NCBI GenBank assembly: GCA_025331445.1
Contig: JAIWNE010000179.1
Coordinates: 1-44,339, forward strand
Reading direction: 5' to 3'
DNA: 44,339 bases
Origin: Blakeslea trispora
Lineage: Eukaryota; Mucoromycota; Mucoromycetes; Mucorales; Choanephoraceae
Shown one piece after another: positions 1 to 10,383 of the stretch. The number at the start of each line of letters is the position of its first letter. The stretch's first letter is position 1. A program made the translations under genes and the position numbers. The notes beneath the pieces were generated by a model. The model searched no databases. It was not told the DNA's origin and was given only the letters and a program-made list of their open reading frames with translations.

Positions 1-913
1 TTTGTCTAGATGAATTGATTTATCTGTTATGATGCTACTTTCAGCATAAACAACTGCGACATTACACATAAAGTTAAAACAATATTCTATCACTAATATC
101 AGTTCCCAAGAAATAAGCGTATCTTTTCTAATGAGGTATAAAAAGTAACAAGCTAATAAGAATTACACTGTATGAGTCATGTATACAAAAAAGTAATTTT
201 TTTTTTCATCCTCAGCAGTTTGTCACAACCTTCATATCAAAAAAAAAAAAAAAGGTTCTAACTGAATCCTCTCAAATCAAATCTAAAGTAGAAGTAATTC
301 ATTTCTAATAAAAAAAAAGACAGGAAGTAGAATGGATAACTGGTTATGTTGAATGTTTTATTGAGGCTCAAATACAAGACATTGTAGGCCAATAAAAACG
401 GCTATGCTCTTACACACTTGTTTGAGAGTGTGCAAATTGTATCCCTATTATTATTATGCGTCTGCCCGAGCTCCATGTAAGCAAGCCACAGTTTACTGTT
501 AACAATAAAGGCCTTTTCTCTATTCAACAACTGCTTTAAGAGAGAAAAAAAAACTCGAATCATTCCTTAGTAAAAAAAAAACAAAAGATTTTCTTTTTAT
601 CTTATCTTTGGTTCCACACAGTCCAAAAATTTCTTTTTCTCTGCTCAAGTGAATCATGCTGTCTTTTTGAAGACTACACATGAGCTATACGCTTCTGTCT
701 ACTGATTTTACTGCATTCAGATTAGAAAAAGAAAACAAATCACAGTTTATCATATCTGAACTTGTTTTGACACACCGACATCTGAATCATTTTTGACTTT
801 TTTTTTTTTTTCGCCCCAGGTACAAACCACTTATCTTCAAAAGCTCCTTTTCGTTTTTTTTTTCTTTTCTTTCTTTTTTTTTTTATCTTTTTCATCAAAC
901 CTGCAGTAAAACA
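1..913. other. intergenic region, GGC1 upstream
   Basis: No open frame of useful length lies here on either strand. The stretch is AT-rich with several A and T runs. The last 90 bases before the carrier start are strongly pyrimidine-rich (T/C runs at about 800-895), which is the leader type seen before most genes in this window. I see no RNA gene. Confidence 0.6.
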
Positions 914-2060
914 ATGTCTCCTCCTATTGCTTCTGGAAACTCAGAGTCTGGTATGGCTCGTTTTGCTGGTAGTGCCAGTTCCGGTATTCTCGAATTGATC
1001 ATTTTCCACCCTGTCGACACTGTTGCTAAGCGTTTGATGAGTAACCAGAACCAGGTAAAGGAACAAAAGGATTTGAATCAATACAACAAAATTAATCTCT
1101 TTGTATTCTATCAATAGCTTTGGTCATCCGCCCGTTCTTTTGCTGAAAACAAGGCACTTGTTGATCAAGTTGTCTTTAAGGTAAATTTTTCTTTTTTGAC
1201 ATGGGGTGGAATTTTTGTAGTAATGCAAAGAAATTTTTTTATATGCAAAATAATAATTAGGAAGCTGCCAATGCTAGTTTCATGAAGAAGTACGCTTCTC
1301 TTTTCCCTGGTCTTGGTTTTGCTGCAGGTTACAAGGTTGCTCAAAGAGTTTACAAGTTTGGTGGTCAACCTTTTGTCAAGGACTACTTGAACAAGAACCA
1401 CAAGGACCTCTTTGTCAACACATTTGGTGAAAAGACAGGCAAGACTGTCATGCACGCCTTTGCTGGTAGTTTGGTTGGTATTGGTGAAATTGCTCTTCTT
1501 CCTTTAGATGTCTTGAAGATCAAGAGACAAACTAACCCTGAAGCCTTCCGTGGTCGTGGTTTCTTGAAGATTGTGAGTGATGAAGGCATGGGTCTTTACC
1601 GTGGTGCTGGCTGGACTGCTGCTCGTAATGCTCCTGGTTCATTCGCTCTCTTTGGTGGTTCTGCCTTTGTCAAGGAATACATTTTCCACTTGGAAGATTA
1701 CAACAAGGCCACTTTCTTCCAAAACTTCTGTTCATCTATTGGTGGTGCTGTTGCCTCTATCACTGTTGCTGCTCCTTTGGATGTCGTTAAGACACGTATT
1801 CAAAACCGTAACTTTGAGAACCCCGAATCTGGTCTCAAGATCATCAAGGACCTTGTCAAGAACGAAGGTTTCGGTGGTTTCTTTAAGGGTTTGACTCCCA
1901 AGATCTTGGTGGTAAAGTGAAGAAAGCGTATTTTCAAAGGAAATTGATGATTTAACACTTGTTTTTTTTTTAATAGGTTGGTCCCAAGTTGATCTTTAGT
2001 TTCACTGTTGCTCAACAATTGATTCCTGTCTTCCACAAGATGTTTGAAGGCCAAAAATAA
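914..2060 (+). CDS. GGC1: mitochondrial GTP/GDP carrier (SLC25 family, Ggc1/Yhm1 type)
   Basis: Four exons: 914-1054, 1118-1180, 1261-1911 and 1977-2060, joined by GT-AG introns of 63, 80 and 65 nt, give 312 residues. The three SLC25 repeats each carry the PxD signature: HPVDTVAKR (residues 32-40), LPLDVLKIKR (from about 148) and APLDVVKTR (from about 239). The stretches GEKTGK, KIKRQTNPE, GWTAARNAPGSFALFGG and TRIQNRNF closely resemble yeast Ggc1, which exchanges matrix GDP for GTP across the inner mitochondrial membrane and affects mitochondrial iron handling and nucleic-acid synthesis. Length is normal for the family (about 300). The start is the first ATG after the pyrimidine-rich leader. 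Family membership is certain; the GTP/GDP substrate is inferred from resemblance to Ggc1 rather than another carrier. Confidence 0.93.
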
Positions 2061-2979
2061 TTTATATGTTAAATAGCTGTTCTCCCCCCCTTTATTTTTG
2101 TATTATATAGTCTTTGAAATTAAAAGAAAAAAAAAGAAGAGAAAAAATTCTTGTAAAGTGGTTATGTAAGCATTGATGTTAAACTGTTTGTCTTTTACAC
2201 TATCTGCTTCCTTTTATTTCAGGGACAAAAGTCTAAGAATTTTACCTTGTCCTAATGCAATGTGAGTTGACTGCGCTTTCAAATTTAGAATAATAAAAAA
2301 AGGTACAGCAACAGAACCAATCTGAATTCTTTCAAATTGATTCGATCATTTGATTGGACAGATAGTTCTATAAATAGAAAATGATAACATCATAAGTTTA
2401 GCTATAGCTTATTTTAAAAGAATGCATAGAGATGGTCTGAAATGTAGAAATAGAAGAGTAGAGGTTAGTCTTATCCAATCAAGAGAAAGTATATATTTAG
2501 ATGATTTTCAACAGGAAGTCAAAAGAATAGGTTGCAAGAGGGAATTGGGTAGGGCTTTTCTCTCTTTTACTGGTTGTCATGGTGACAAGTATAGAAAAGA
2601 AAAGAACCAAGGAAAGAAACAAGCAAATCAAAAAAAGGCATTTGTGGCTAGTGTGGCCTATCTTGATGCATTTCTTTTAATTTTTCATATGTTGTGCTTT
2701 TCAATAGGAGATTTAGCTTATATAAAAATAGTAAGACTTTATCGATTACACTTTACTGCAAAACGAGTCGTCATGTATGGTTTGTACTCATTACACAAAA
2801 AGATAGTTGGATGCACAGTCTACATCTGAATAGTGGCTGTCCTTTCGCCCGAATCAGCCGAGCTACATATTTAGTTTGCAATAAAAAAAAAAGAAAGACA
2901 CAAAGGTCTATCACACGATGGTGCCAATAGAACGCGTTTTCAATTAGCAAACATTCTTTTTTCTCTTTTTGGAAAGAAA

Positions 2980-4086
2980 TACGCCATACCCAGAAATAGA
3001 TTGTGTTTTAGCATTAAAAAGAGAGAGAGAGAGAGAGAAATGATACTAGCCGTACGCCTTCTTTGGGTTGATTCAGTATGAAAAAAAAAAGATACATAGA
3101 AAGTATAAGAAAGTACATCTCAATAGAATGACTCAATACTATTTTTCTTAAGCAATTAGAAGATGAAACACACAAATCCCATCTTTTTATATGTGCAAGT
3201 ATGAACACATAAATGTTTACTCGAGTATTTTTGCACAACATCCCATTGTCGATTTGCCAAGACTGAGGCTTGATCTCATCCAGTTACTCGTCAACATCAA
3301 GACAGTGATAATGAATTCCTCTTTTTGACATAAACAATCAATTCACCATACAAATAAACTGAAAAAGATTGCAACGTGGTTCATGTTCTCATTACGTGCT
3401 TTGCTAGTTTATTCTGGTATTTGTAAACTACATCAACGAACATAATCTAATACAGCCAAGTCAGAGTGATACGCGAAAAGCGAAGCTGTGGAACAAGTGT
3501 AACGGGTTCATCCTGAAGATCAATCCAACAGAATTTGAAGATTATCTCATCTTGTAACGCACAAAGCACAAATGTGTCTCGGTTTCCCCTTTTTTTTTTC
3601 TTCTTGGGCAAGTTACTGTAGTCATCATGTGAGAACATTATTAATTTTCTAAAGAAAACAACAATGCTCTAGTTTAGCCAGCACATTAATATGAGTACAA
3701 CTGTCTATTGTGCAATTAGTCAAGGTATGAGTTGCTACTGTATACTTGACTGACATGTGCAATATAAGGGGAGGGGGGTTCTCTTATGGTTCAGATCAGA
3801 TTAAAATAACCAACTACTGGTCAGATAGATCGATGTACTCTGCTTCATCTGAGCTCTAAGTTGTCAAAAAAAAAGAGAGGCCTGCAAAATGTTTATCAAT
3901 GATTCGATTCAACGTTTAAATTTCTAAAGAAAAAAAAATCATGTAGTTGCACAGTCTATTGCTAAAGAGAGGCAGACAAATCCCCGTTTCATACAATACT
4001 TGCAATCTGAATTTCTAGCTGATACAGTTCTTTCCTTGTGTGATCGTTTTCAATCCAATGTGTAATCTATTTCCGGAAATGGCGTA
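2980..4086. mobile_element. possible non-autonomous DNA element with 23-bp inverted ends (pair A/B)
   Basis: The left end at 2980-3002 begins TACGCCAT and ends GAAATAGATT. The right end at 4064-4086 reads as its reverse complement with about 3 mismatches in 23 positions. The 1107-bp segment has no coding capacity. Both ends start with TA, which may be a duplicated TA target, but no clear longer duplication flanks them. A related inverted pair lies at 5682 and 6696. The motif contains a TTCNNGAA palindrome, so it could instead be a factor-binding site that happens to occur in opposite orientations. Confidence 0.35.
3021..3038. repeat. (GA)9 microsatellite
   Basis: Nine uninterrupted GA units lie just inside the left end of the A/B inverted-repeat segment. 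Confidence 0.9.
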
Positions 4087-4292
4087 CAAATAAGACGATT
4101 TAGGAGAGAATGTTTCCGCACGTACACGCAACGTATTGAAAAATGTATTTTTATCTGTGTAATCCTTTGCATAATCCCAAGAGCCAATCAAATGCTAGCA
4201 ATCTTGTCCATATATGGTGCGTGGTCAAAGTCGTACATGCGTCTTATTTGTTTTGCCTTCTATGGAATCCTTAAAGTTTATTGTCGAATAGC

Positions 4293-4300
4293 TATATAAA
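4293..4300 (+). promoter_or_regulatory. TATA box of the 4382 gene
   Basis: TATATAAA lies 82 bases upstream of the ATG at 4382, followed by a pyrimidine-rich leader (about 4310-4375). Position and composition fit a core promoter for the downstream single-exon gene. Confidence 0.6.
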
Positions 4301-4381
4301 TAGCGCCACTTTTCAAATTTCTCTTTTCATTTCATTCACTTTTCTTCTTTTCTCTCTTCAGACTTATTCTTCTTTAATAAC

Positions 4382-5071
4382 ATGACTAAAAGCAACAATA
4401 TCAATAAACCTTTGAAATGGACAAAGCAGCGCATCAATTTAGGCACTCCTGTGACTGCCTCCAATCACAGCACAAAACCGGCTTACCGTGTTTATAAGCG
4501 TACTCCACCTACTACGCGTACTGCTACAGTGAGTGCTGATGCCATCGCAGCAATGACAGCTGGCTCCGAAACCTTATCTTCAAATCAACAAATTGAATGT
4601 CTTGAACGCGAATTGGCTTTCACCTATGATACATTTGCTACTATCACGGTTCATTTCGAAAGTCTTTACCATACCTATGCATCTTGTAAGCCCGAATTAG
4701 ACAAGTCCAAATCAGCTACTCGTCTTGGTGAGATGGAAAAAGAACTCTTGATTGCCTATGATGACTTGGGTCTTCAGGTCACACACCTTGAACGTAAGAT
4801 CGTGAAACTCGAAAAATGCCTTAAAGAATTGAGGGGATCAGTTCCTCCACAACCATTACAAGATTCGCCTTTGGAAATAGCATCACCTTGTTCTTCCGTT
4901 GATACATTTAGCTCAGATCCTATCGAAGATACCATCTATCAATTCGCAGATCCATTGTACATACCTACAACACACTGTCAACCTTACTCTTACCCTACAC
5001 TGGATTTTTACCCTCACTATACAGATATGAACATGAGCCACTATTACCCTCAGCCTACCTTTATGATGTAA
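4382..5071 (+). CDS. coiled-coil protein of unknown function, Pro/Tyr-rich C-terminus
   Basis: A single-exon frame of 229 residues ends with TAA at 5069-5071, directly followed by an A run. The basic N-terminus is Lys/Thr-rich (residues 1-45). Residues about 65-155 have a heptad-like pattern of Leu, Glu and Lys and probably form two coiled-coil helices (for example QIECLERELAF and LERKIVKLEKCLKEL). The last 70 residues are acidic, then rich in Pro, Tyr and His. No catalytic motif, signal peptide or membrane segment is visible. A clean TATA box, a pyrimidine-rich leader and regular codon use support a real gene. I do not recognise the family. The gene sits between two inverted-repeat-bounded segments. 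Confidence 0.72.
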   Translation: MTKSNNINKPLKWTKQRINLGTPVTASNHSTKPAYRVYKRTPPTTRTATVSADAIAAMTAGSETLSSNQQIECLERELAFTYDTFATITVHFESLYHTYASCKPELDKSKSATRLGEMEKELLIAYDDLGLQVTHLERKIVKLEKCLKELRGSVPPQPLQDSPLEIASPCSSVDTFSSDPIEDTIYQFADPLYIPTTHCQPYSYPTLDFYPHYTDMNMSHYYPQPTFMM

Positions 5072-5681
5072 AAAAAAAAAAAAGATAGCGCGAAAAAATC
5101 TCTCTTCTCCTTTCGTTTCAACTGGTTCATTCGTTTTACCCTAACTCACTCATTTCTATACTGTAATAACCAACCTATGGCTTGTATTTATTTGTTGTCT
5201 ATGCTATGATATACCCCCTATTTACTTATTTTATGATCCAATTTATATCAGTCTCTTTACATATCTATCTGTTTCTATATGCTATTTATTTATTAAACCC
5301 ACTTAATGCGCCACTGTAAATAAAATAATCAATTTAAAAAAAAAATTGCTTATTTTAAAGTTTAAAATAATTTCGGGTGAACCGGACTTTGACCATTACA
5401 AGCATTTCTTTTTGTATGATTGAAATACCGAAAGTGTTAACATGATAACATATAAGCTTTAGCGTGTTTGCCTAAAAGGGCAGGTAAAATAGATGCTTGT
5501 GAAGACCAGAAAGAAAAACACTTTCAGCTATCTTGTCAATTCTTTGAATATCCAACAGGCCAAGATGAAACCCTCCCCTAAAAAAAAAAGCTCCTCTTAA
5601 CTCAACCGATCAATATATGTTGTCTAACATTTGGGTTTAGTACCCATGACAGCATGTATATTTCGCGCCAAAAAAAAAGAG

Positions 5682-6696
5682 CGTATCATTTCTAGAAATA
5701 GATTTCATACAGAACAATAAGTGCTGCGCTTATCAGAGGACTCAGATCGTATTAAGATGACTTACTGCAGCGATAGAGACTGTATACCATCAGGACCAAA
5801 GAAGACCATTGATCAACAAGCTCTGGACATCTCTCCAAAGTGATAACTCATTAGGAATTGGTTAGCCCTTTGGATAGCTGCCTAAACTAAACTACCATTA
5901 AGCTCTTTAGGGAAGAATGAGCAGATCCTAAAAGGTTTAAAGATACTCCGCTTATTTTGGTGTCCATGTTGAAATTAAACTATCTCTTTGCATAGGCCAT
6001 GCTTTATCCTCAACTGACATTCAATGCCATTGCGCTATTTCAATATCTGAACGCGCTGTCCTTTTTAATTCAGATAGGACAGTAGTTGTTTGATTCAAGG
6101 GTAGCCAAACATCTTGAAATCCTCACCCTTAAATAAGGATTATCTTTAAAACGAGTAGCTACTACATGCGTTACTATCTGCTTCTCACTTCTTAGCTTGT
6201 GCAATGTTTAAGACTTGTATGATGCTAGTTTGAACTCAACTGTGGTCTGTGATGTTATGGTACTTATGATGACATAAAGAGCACCAAGAACATCACAACA
6301 GAACAATCTTTACAAGGGTTGGTAGCTTAAGTGATTGCTCCTATTGCTAGATTCTATATTGACAGTTCTATTGTGTGAAATAGATTGTATGAGATATGGA
6401 ATTTAAGCGAGAAAAAAAAACAAGATTAGTCATGATTTTTTTTCTGTTTGCACAAGACTTTTTTTTTGTGTGCTTTGATACCATACATCTTTAGAAAGTA
6501 ACTCTGTTCAGTAACGAATGAAACTTGTATGTATAAGCCAAAACTAATCATTTCAAAATCGAAGCTATAGTCAAGAACAAGGTAAAAAGTTATTACTTGA
6601 TCCTCGAGAACATTATACAAACTTGGTGTAATTCGAATCTCGCACAAGCGCAATGTTTATTTTTGCACTATGCAATCTATTTCTGGAAATAATGCG
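5682..6696. mobile_element. possible non-autonomous DNA element, inverted ends (pair C/D)
   Basis: The left end at 5682-5704 and right end at 6674-6696 are imperfect inverted copies sharing the GAAATAGATT core with the A/B pair. The 1015-bp interior is non-coding and shows no obvious similarity by eye to the A/B interior. It encloses the degraded small TIR element at 6080-6165. The ends are less well matched than A/B, so this may be an older insertion or a set of scattered binding sites. Confidence 0.28.
6080..6165. mobile_element. degraded copy of the CAGTAGT TIR element
   Basis: The first 56 bases align without gaps to the left end of the element at 34505, with about 9 differences: both start CAGTAGT, share AAGGGTAGCCAAA and ATCTTGAAA, then CACCCTTAAATA. 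The right end retains a recognisable but mutated inverted terminus ending CTACTAC. No TA duplication survives. At 86 bp it is half the length of the 34505 copy and lacks its internal repeats. Confidence 0.6.
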
Positions 6697-7171
6697 AAAT
6701 GACAACACATAAGCCAGCTGGGATATATAATTTGATAATGATGGCTTTTGTTCCTTTTTCTCTCTTTTTCATTAAAAAAATTTCTAAGCAGTGTCAAAAT
6801 GGATAAACTATTCTTTTCTTTGTGGTCAGAACTTATCTCTCTAGAGAATTGACTGTGCCTTAAAATTCATAGGATCTTTTGTTGTCATAACAATAAAACA
6901 GGTTTCTTTCTCTCTCTCTTGATAAATACTCTAGCATGTTTGTTTGTTCTGAAAGAGAAGCTATCGATAGAATATTGCCACTTATTCTTGAAACGAGCCT
7001 CAGGCATGATATCATCAAGTGTAACATATATCACGTAGTTTCTTTTTTTTTGTGCTTCTATTTGATCTGAACCAATCAAAACGAATCGGATGAAGCTTAA
7101 AATGTCAACATGAATATGGGTAATCTGATATTTGTCAACATTGCTTCTCATGCGTACAGCTTATTCAGACT

Positions 7172-7207
7172 TACATACACACGCACACGCATACGCTCAC
7201 GCACACA
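7172..7207. repeat. alternating purine-pyrimidine (CA/CG) tract
   Basis: About 36 bases alternate purine and pyrimidine almost without break, mixing CA, CG and TA steps. Such tracts can adopt left-handed DNA. There is no gene in it. Confidence 0.5.
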
Positions 7208-7707
7208 ATAGAAGGCGATTTCATCACTATGATATGGTCAACTTGATCAAAAAACATCATCTTCATATTCACAGATCTATCATTGGTCACAAACAAATCT
7301 GTCCAACATCAGTCATTGATCGAGCTTATTTTTGATCCGATACAAAAGTTGACTGAATAGAAATGTCAGATTTGATCTCGCTGAGACGAGAAAATAATAG
7401 GTCTACATACATTCTACCACACAAGTGTTATCAATCCATTTGATGAGGTCTAAAGTAAAGGGTTCCTGAAGGTACTTTATGCTCAAGATGATATGACTTA
7501 TGGTAGCTTACCTCCCAAGTAATACAAAACTTTTCTGATCTAAAGCATGGCTTACTTTAGCCTCAAATTGATGTCATTTCGCCACATTTCCCAAAAACGA
7601 TTTGAAACACAGATCAGAATACTTTTTTTTTTTTTTTTGATTTTATGATTTATTCATACACATATACACTGACACAACAACAATAATAATAAGAAAAAAG
7701 TTATAAA

Positions 7708-9292
7708 CTAGCGCTTAGGTATACCATTAGCCAATCTTCTGCCTCTACGAGCAACTGGAACAGTACCATTGATACGTTCATCTCTCCTTCGTTTGTGGGC
7801 TACGGCAGGTGTAGAGGATTGATATGGAAGGGTATAGGTTGGTTCGTGTTCGTATTCATCGTGTTTCAATTGATCTCGGTCTGTTCCTTCTCCTTCTTCA
7901 TCTTCATCAGATGAGATTGTGCTGTATTGAGGGGCACTTTGAACTAAAGGTGCCAAGTTCTCTTGACTTACCTGTCTATCTACCCATCCCATGGCCTCAT
8001 TGAAAGCGTCGCGTCCCAAATAAAACTTGCCATCTCGTTTATCGATCAAGAATTCTCGAAAGTTAACAAAGTCTCTAGCAAATGCAACAGGAGGTCGGTT
8101 ACGCTTCACCAGAGAAATGTATTTTCCAAAGGCAAGAAATTCTAATGCTCTCATAGGATAATGTTGTTTTCCGCGCTTAGAGAGTGCACCCACGTTATCT
8201 TCATCACTGATAATAGACTGATAGACTTGCAAGACGTGCTTCACTGCATTAGTCAATGTGGCATGTGGTTGGAAGGCGCTAGAGACAAACTCAAGTAGAG
8301 CTCGACTGGTACCCCTAAAATCCTTTGGGTCCTCCTTTAATGTCATCATGAGATGGGCGACCGCCTGAAACACATCTGCTGCCTTCTTTCTTTGAAGCAC
8401 TTCAGAAATCAGACTGTATTCTGAAGCTAGTTGTCGGCACAGTTTGGCAACAGGCGTATTGTGTGCTCTCAATTTCTCTGCTGAAGTGATAGCAACACCC
8501 AGTTGAACTCGAGAGAAAATTTCATATTCATCATCCTCAGAGATATCGCTGTATTCCACTGCAATAAAAAAAAATTAAAAAAGAAATCAAACTTGGGCTC
8601 TTTTTCTTTTACAAACTTACCACATACAAATTCATAACTACTAAACTTGTCAAACATAGCTTCATCAAGAAAGTGAATAGGAGATGGTTTGGATTCTACC
8701 ATACAAATATTATTAATTAGGGCGGTATTTTTGTTTGTTTGTTAAACTTACTTCGGATGCTTTCTTCTTCTTGGTCGTCCCGTTCGTTATCTGTTACATT
8801 TGCATAGTAAGTAGAAACAGATTCTCCACTTGATGTATCGATATAAGGTATCAGGTTTCTCATAAATCTACTGTCATGGTCAGTCTTTTGTTGTGTGTAT
8901 TTCGTGATTTCTTTACCTTCGCATAGAAGTCAATCGCTGCTTGCCATCAATCACAATACGTGTCTGTTTGCCTCTGATCTTTCGTGTGGCAAATAGCAAA
9001 GGTGGGATATAATAGTTATTCAAGATCGAATCCACTAATTCACTCATTTTATTTGTTTCCCACACAATGGCTCTTTGATAGGGTGCATCCTATCCTTCAT
9101 TTTTCAGCTGCTGTTGTATTCAAATTTAAGCTTGTATAGTCTTACCATAATTAACTCTTTTTTCCGTATCATATCTAACATAATAGGTGTTACTTTATTT
9201 TATTTCCGTCTTACGTTGTTGAGATGGTTACCTTTTAGCTTCCATGTTGTCAACATGCGAGTCTTTGGCGCAGGAAGTTGTCGTTGAACCAT
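7708..9292 (-). CDS. DUF262 / GmrSD-N-like protein (ParB/sulfiredoxin-type fold), fungal form
   Basis: Six exons on the minus strand: 9292-9232, 9174-9146, 8917-9089, 8752-8867, 8621-8695 and 7708-8558, joined by GT-AG introns of 56, 56, 49, 56 and 62 nt, give 434 residues. The second exon is only 29 nt. Diagnostic motifs of the DUF262 domain are DAPYQRAIVW (from residue 31), ILNNYYIPPLLFA (about 52-64) and IDGKQRLTSMRRFM (from about 77). A helical region follows (RVQLGVAITSAEKL), then an acidic, Ser/Glu-rich linker and a basic C-terminus rich in Arg and Lys (HKRRRDE, ARRGRR) that could be a nuclear signal. In bacteria this domain is the nucleotide-handling half of modification-dependent GmrSD nucleases; I see no HNH (GmrD-like) nuclease domain here. 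Fungal homologues are uncharacterised, so a nuclear DNA- or NTP-related role is only inference. The acceptor choice at 8868 (TAG) restores the family spacing after GKQRLTS. Confidence 0.85.
9146..9174 (-). other. 29-nt microexon of the DUF262 gene
   Basis: This exon encodes residues DMIRKKELIM, immediately before DAPYQR. It starts after TTAG and ends before GTAAGA. Skipping it would shift the frame. It completes the N-terminal helix expected before the PYQR motif, which is the main reason to accept it. Confidence 0.7.
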
Positions 9293-10383
9293 GATCTGAT
9301 GAACAAAGTAAACAAAAAAAAAACAAAAAAATAAAAAAAAGTGAGTGTATGAAAACTATTTCAGCGCGTCCAAGGTCTTTTCTGTTTATAGGTATTACTT
9401 TTCAACCAATAAAAATACTCTGATACCCTCAAAAAGTTTATCCGGCTCAACTGCTACCCTATCTTTTTCTTAATACATTGTTTAATCTATAAACAATGAA
9501 AATAAAGTGTTCTGTAATTTATTATGCATTGGCTTAATTATAGAGTATGCAAAAGACAATGGATGGTTGTCAATCAATTATACGAAAACAAGATAAAACT
9601 CCTCCTTTTTCAAAAGCGATTAAAGAAAAAAAAAAAGAGCTTGCCATACAGGATTCTTGCTAAATTTAAGCCATGATTCTTGGTATCAATGTTGTCAAAA
9701 ATATGTGTCGGTAACAACTCTACTCAATCTTTGTTAATTCAAGCACCTCAAAATAACGATAAGAAAAGTCCAGAAAGGAAGAAGTGCTCTAAAGAAAATC
9801 CTAAAATTATCATCTAGTCTGCATCTTATTCTTGCTATCATACGCAGAAGCTTGAGTTCCTCCTTAGACACATACAAGGAATAAAATTTTGTCTATAATA
9901 GGATTAAATGTGGAGGATGCAACTCTCTGCATACAGCGAAGAAAACACACTAAATAAACTTTGTGCTATAACACCATCTATACAATAAAAAAAAGACATT
10001 CTTATGTGCATAATGTTCTTTGTTCTGTTTAACTAAAGATTCTATATATCCATATGTAGTAAGTAAAAAGTCTTTTGTCAGCTAATAGCATAAGAACAAA
10101 TATCTAGACAGCAATGTTGTATGATGGGGAGGGGGTTTAATAGCTTATTCATTATTCTTGTATTTTGGATTCAGGTCTTGAAAATATGGATGTGTGTACA
10201 AAAAAACCCTCTCTTCTTTCTTTTTTTATATGTGTATATATGGGATGTATACTGAGCTAGTTTTTTTTTTTTGGTCATCTTGAATGCATACTTATGTATG
10301 TGCGATGCTGCGAAGAGAGGAGAGAAAAGGGAAAAAGAGATAAAATTTACAATAAGAAAGAATGACAGCAAGAGTCTTCTCAA
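9293..10383. other. intergenic region between two minus-strand genes
   Basis: It is about 1.1 kb and AT-rich, with no frame of interest apart from overlaps with the forkhead gene. It serves as promoter for the DUF262 gene and as 3' flank of the forkhead gene. No RNA gene or repeat was seen. Confidence 0.55.

Larger units (their letters stand above)
2061..4381. other. intergenic region with an inverted-repeat-bounded segment
   Basis: No convincing gene is present. An open frame of 135 codons at 2422-2829 has no recognisable domain and I treat it as chance. An inverted repeat pair at 2980-3002 and 4064-4086 bounds a non-coding segment (listed separately). A (GA)9 tract lies at 3021-3038. The last part holds the promoter of the 4382 gene. 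Confidence 0.6.
5072..7707. other. long intergenic region with mobile-element relics
   Basis: This 2.6-kb stretch lies between the 3' ends of two convergent genes and has no supported gene. Frames of 60-90 codons at 6426, 6885 and 7132 look like chance. It contains the inverted-repeat pair 5682-6696, a degraded copy of the small TIR element (6080-6165) and an alternating purine-pyrimidine tract (7172-7207). The last 80 bases are the 3' flank of the DUF262 gene. Confidence 0.55.

Noticed and set aside
2422..2829. 135-codon plus-strand frame
   Set aside because: No domain, irregular codon use, no leader or splice context, and it abuts the inverted-repeat segment. Likely chance.
2932..2937. ACGCGT (MCB cell-cycle box)
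   Set aside because: A single isolated copy more than 1.4 kb from the next gene; no clustering.
5377..5400. GGGTGAACCGG, reminiscent of a segment of SRP RNA
   Set aside because: The invariant GGAAAC...GAGCAG part of helix 8 is missing downstream; only about 11 bases match.
6629..6640. ATTCGAATCTC resembling a tRNA B box
   Set aside because: No A box at the right distance and no cloverleaf arms on either strand.
8868..8871. Alternative acceptor CAG for DUF262 intron 3
   Set aside because: It also keeps the frame but adds one Ser between LTSMR and FMRN; the TAG acceptor gives the spacing typical of the family.
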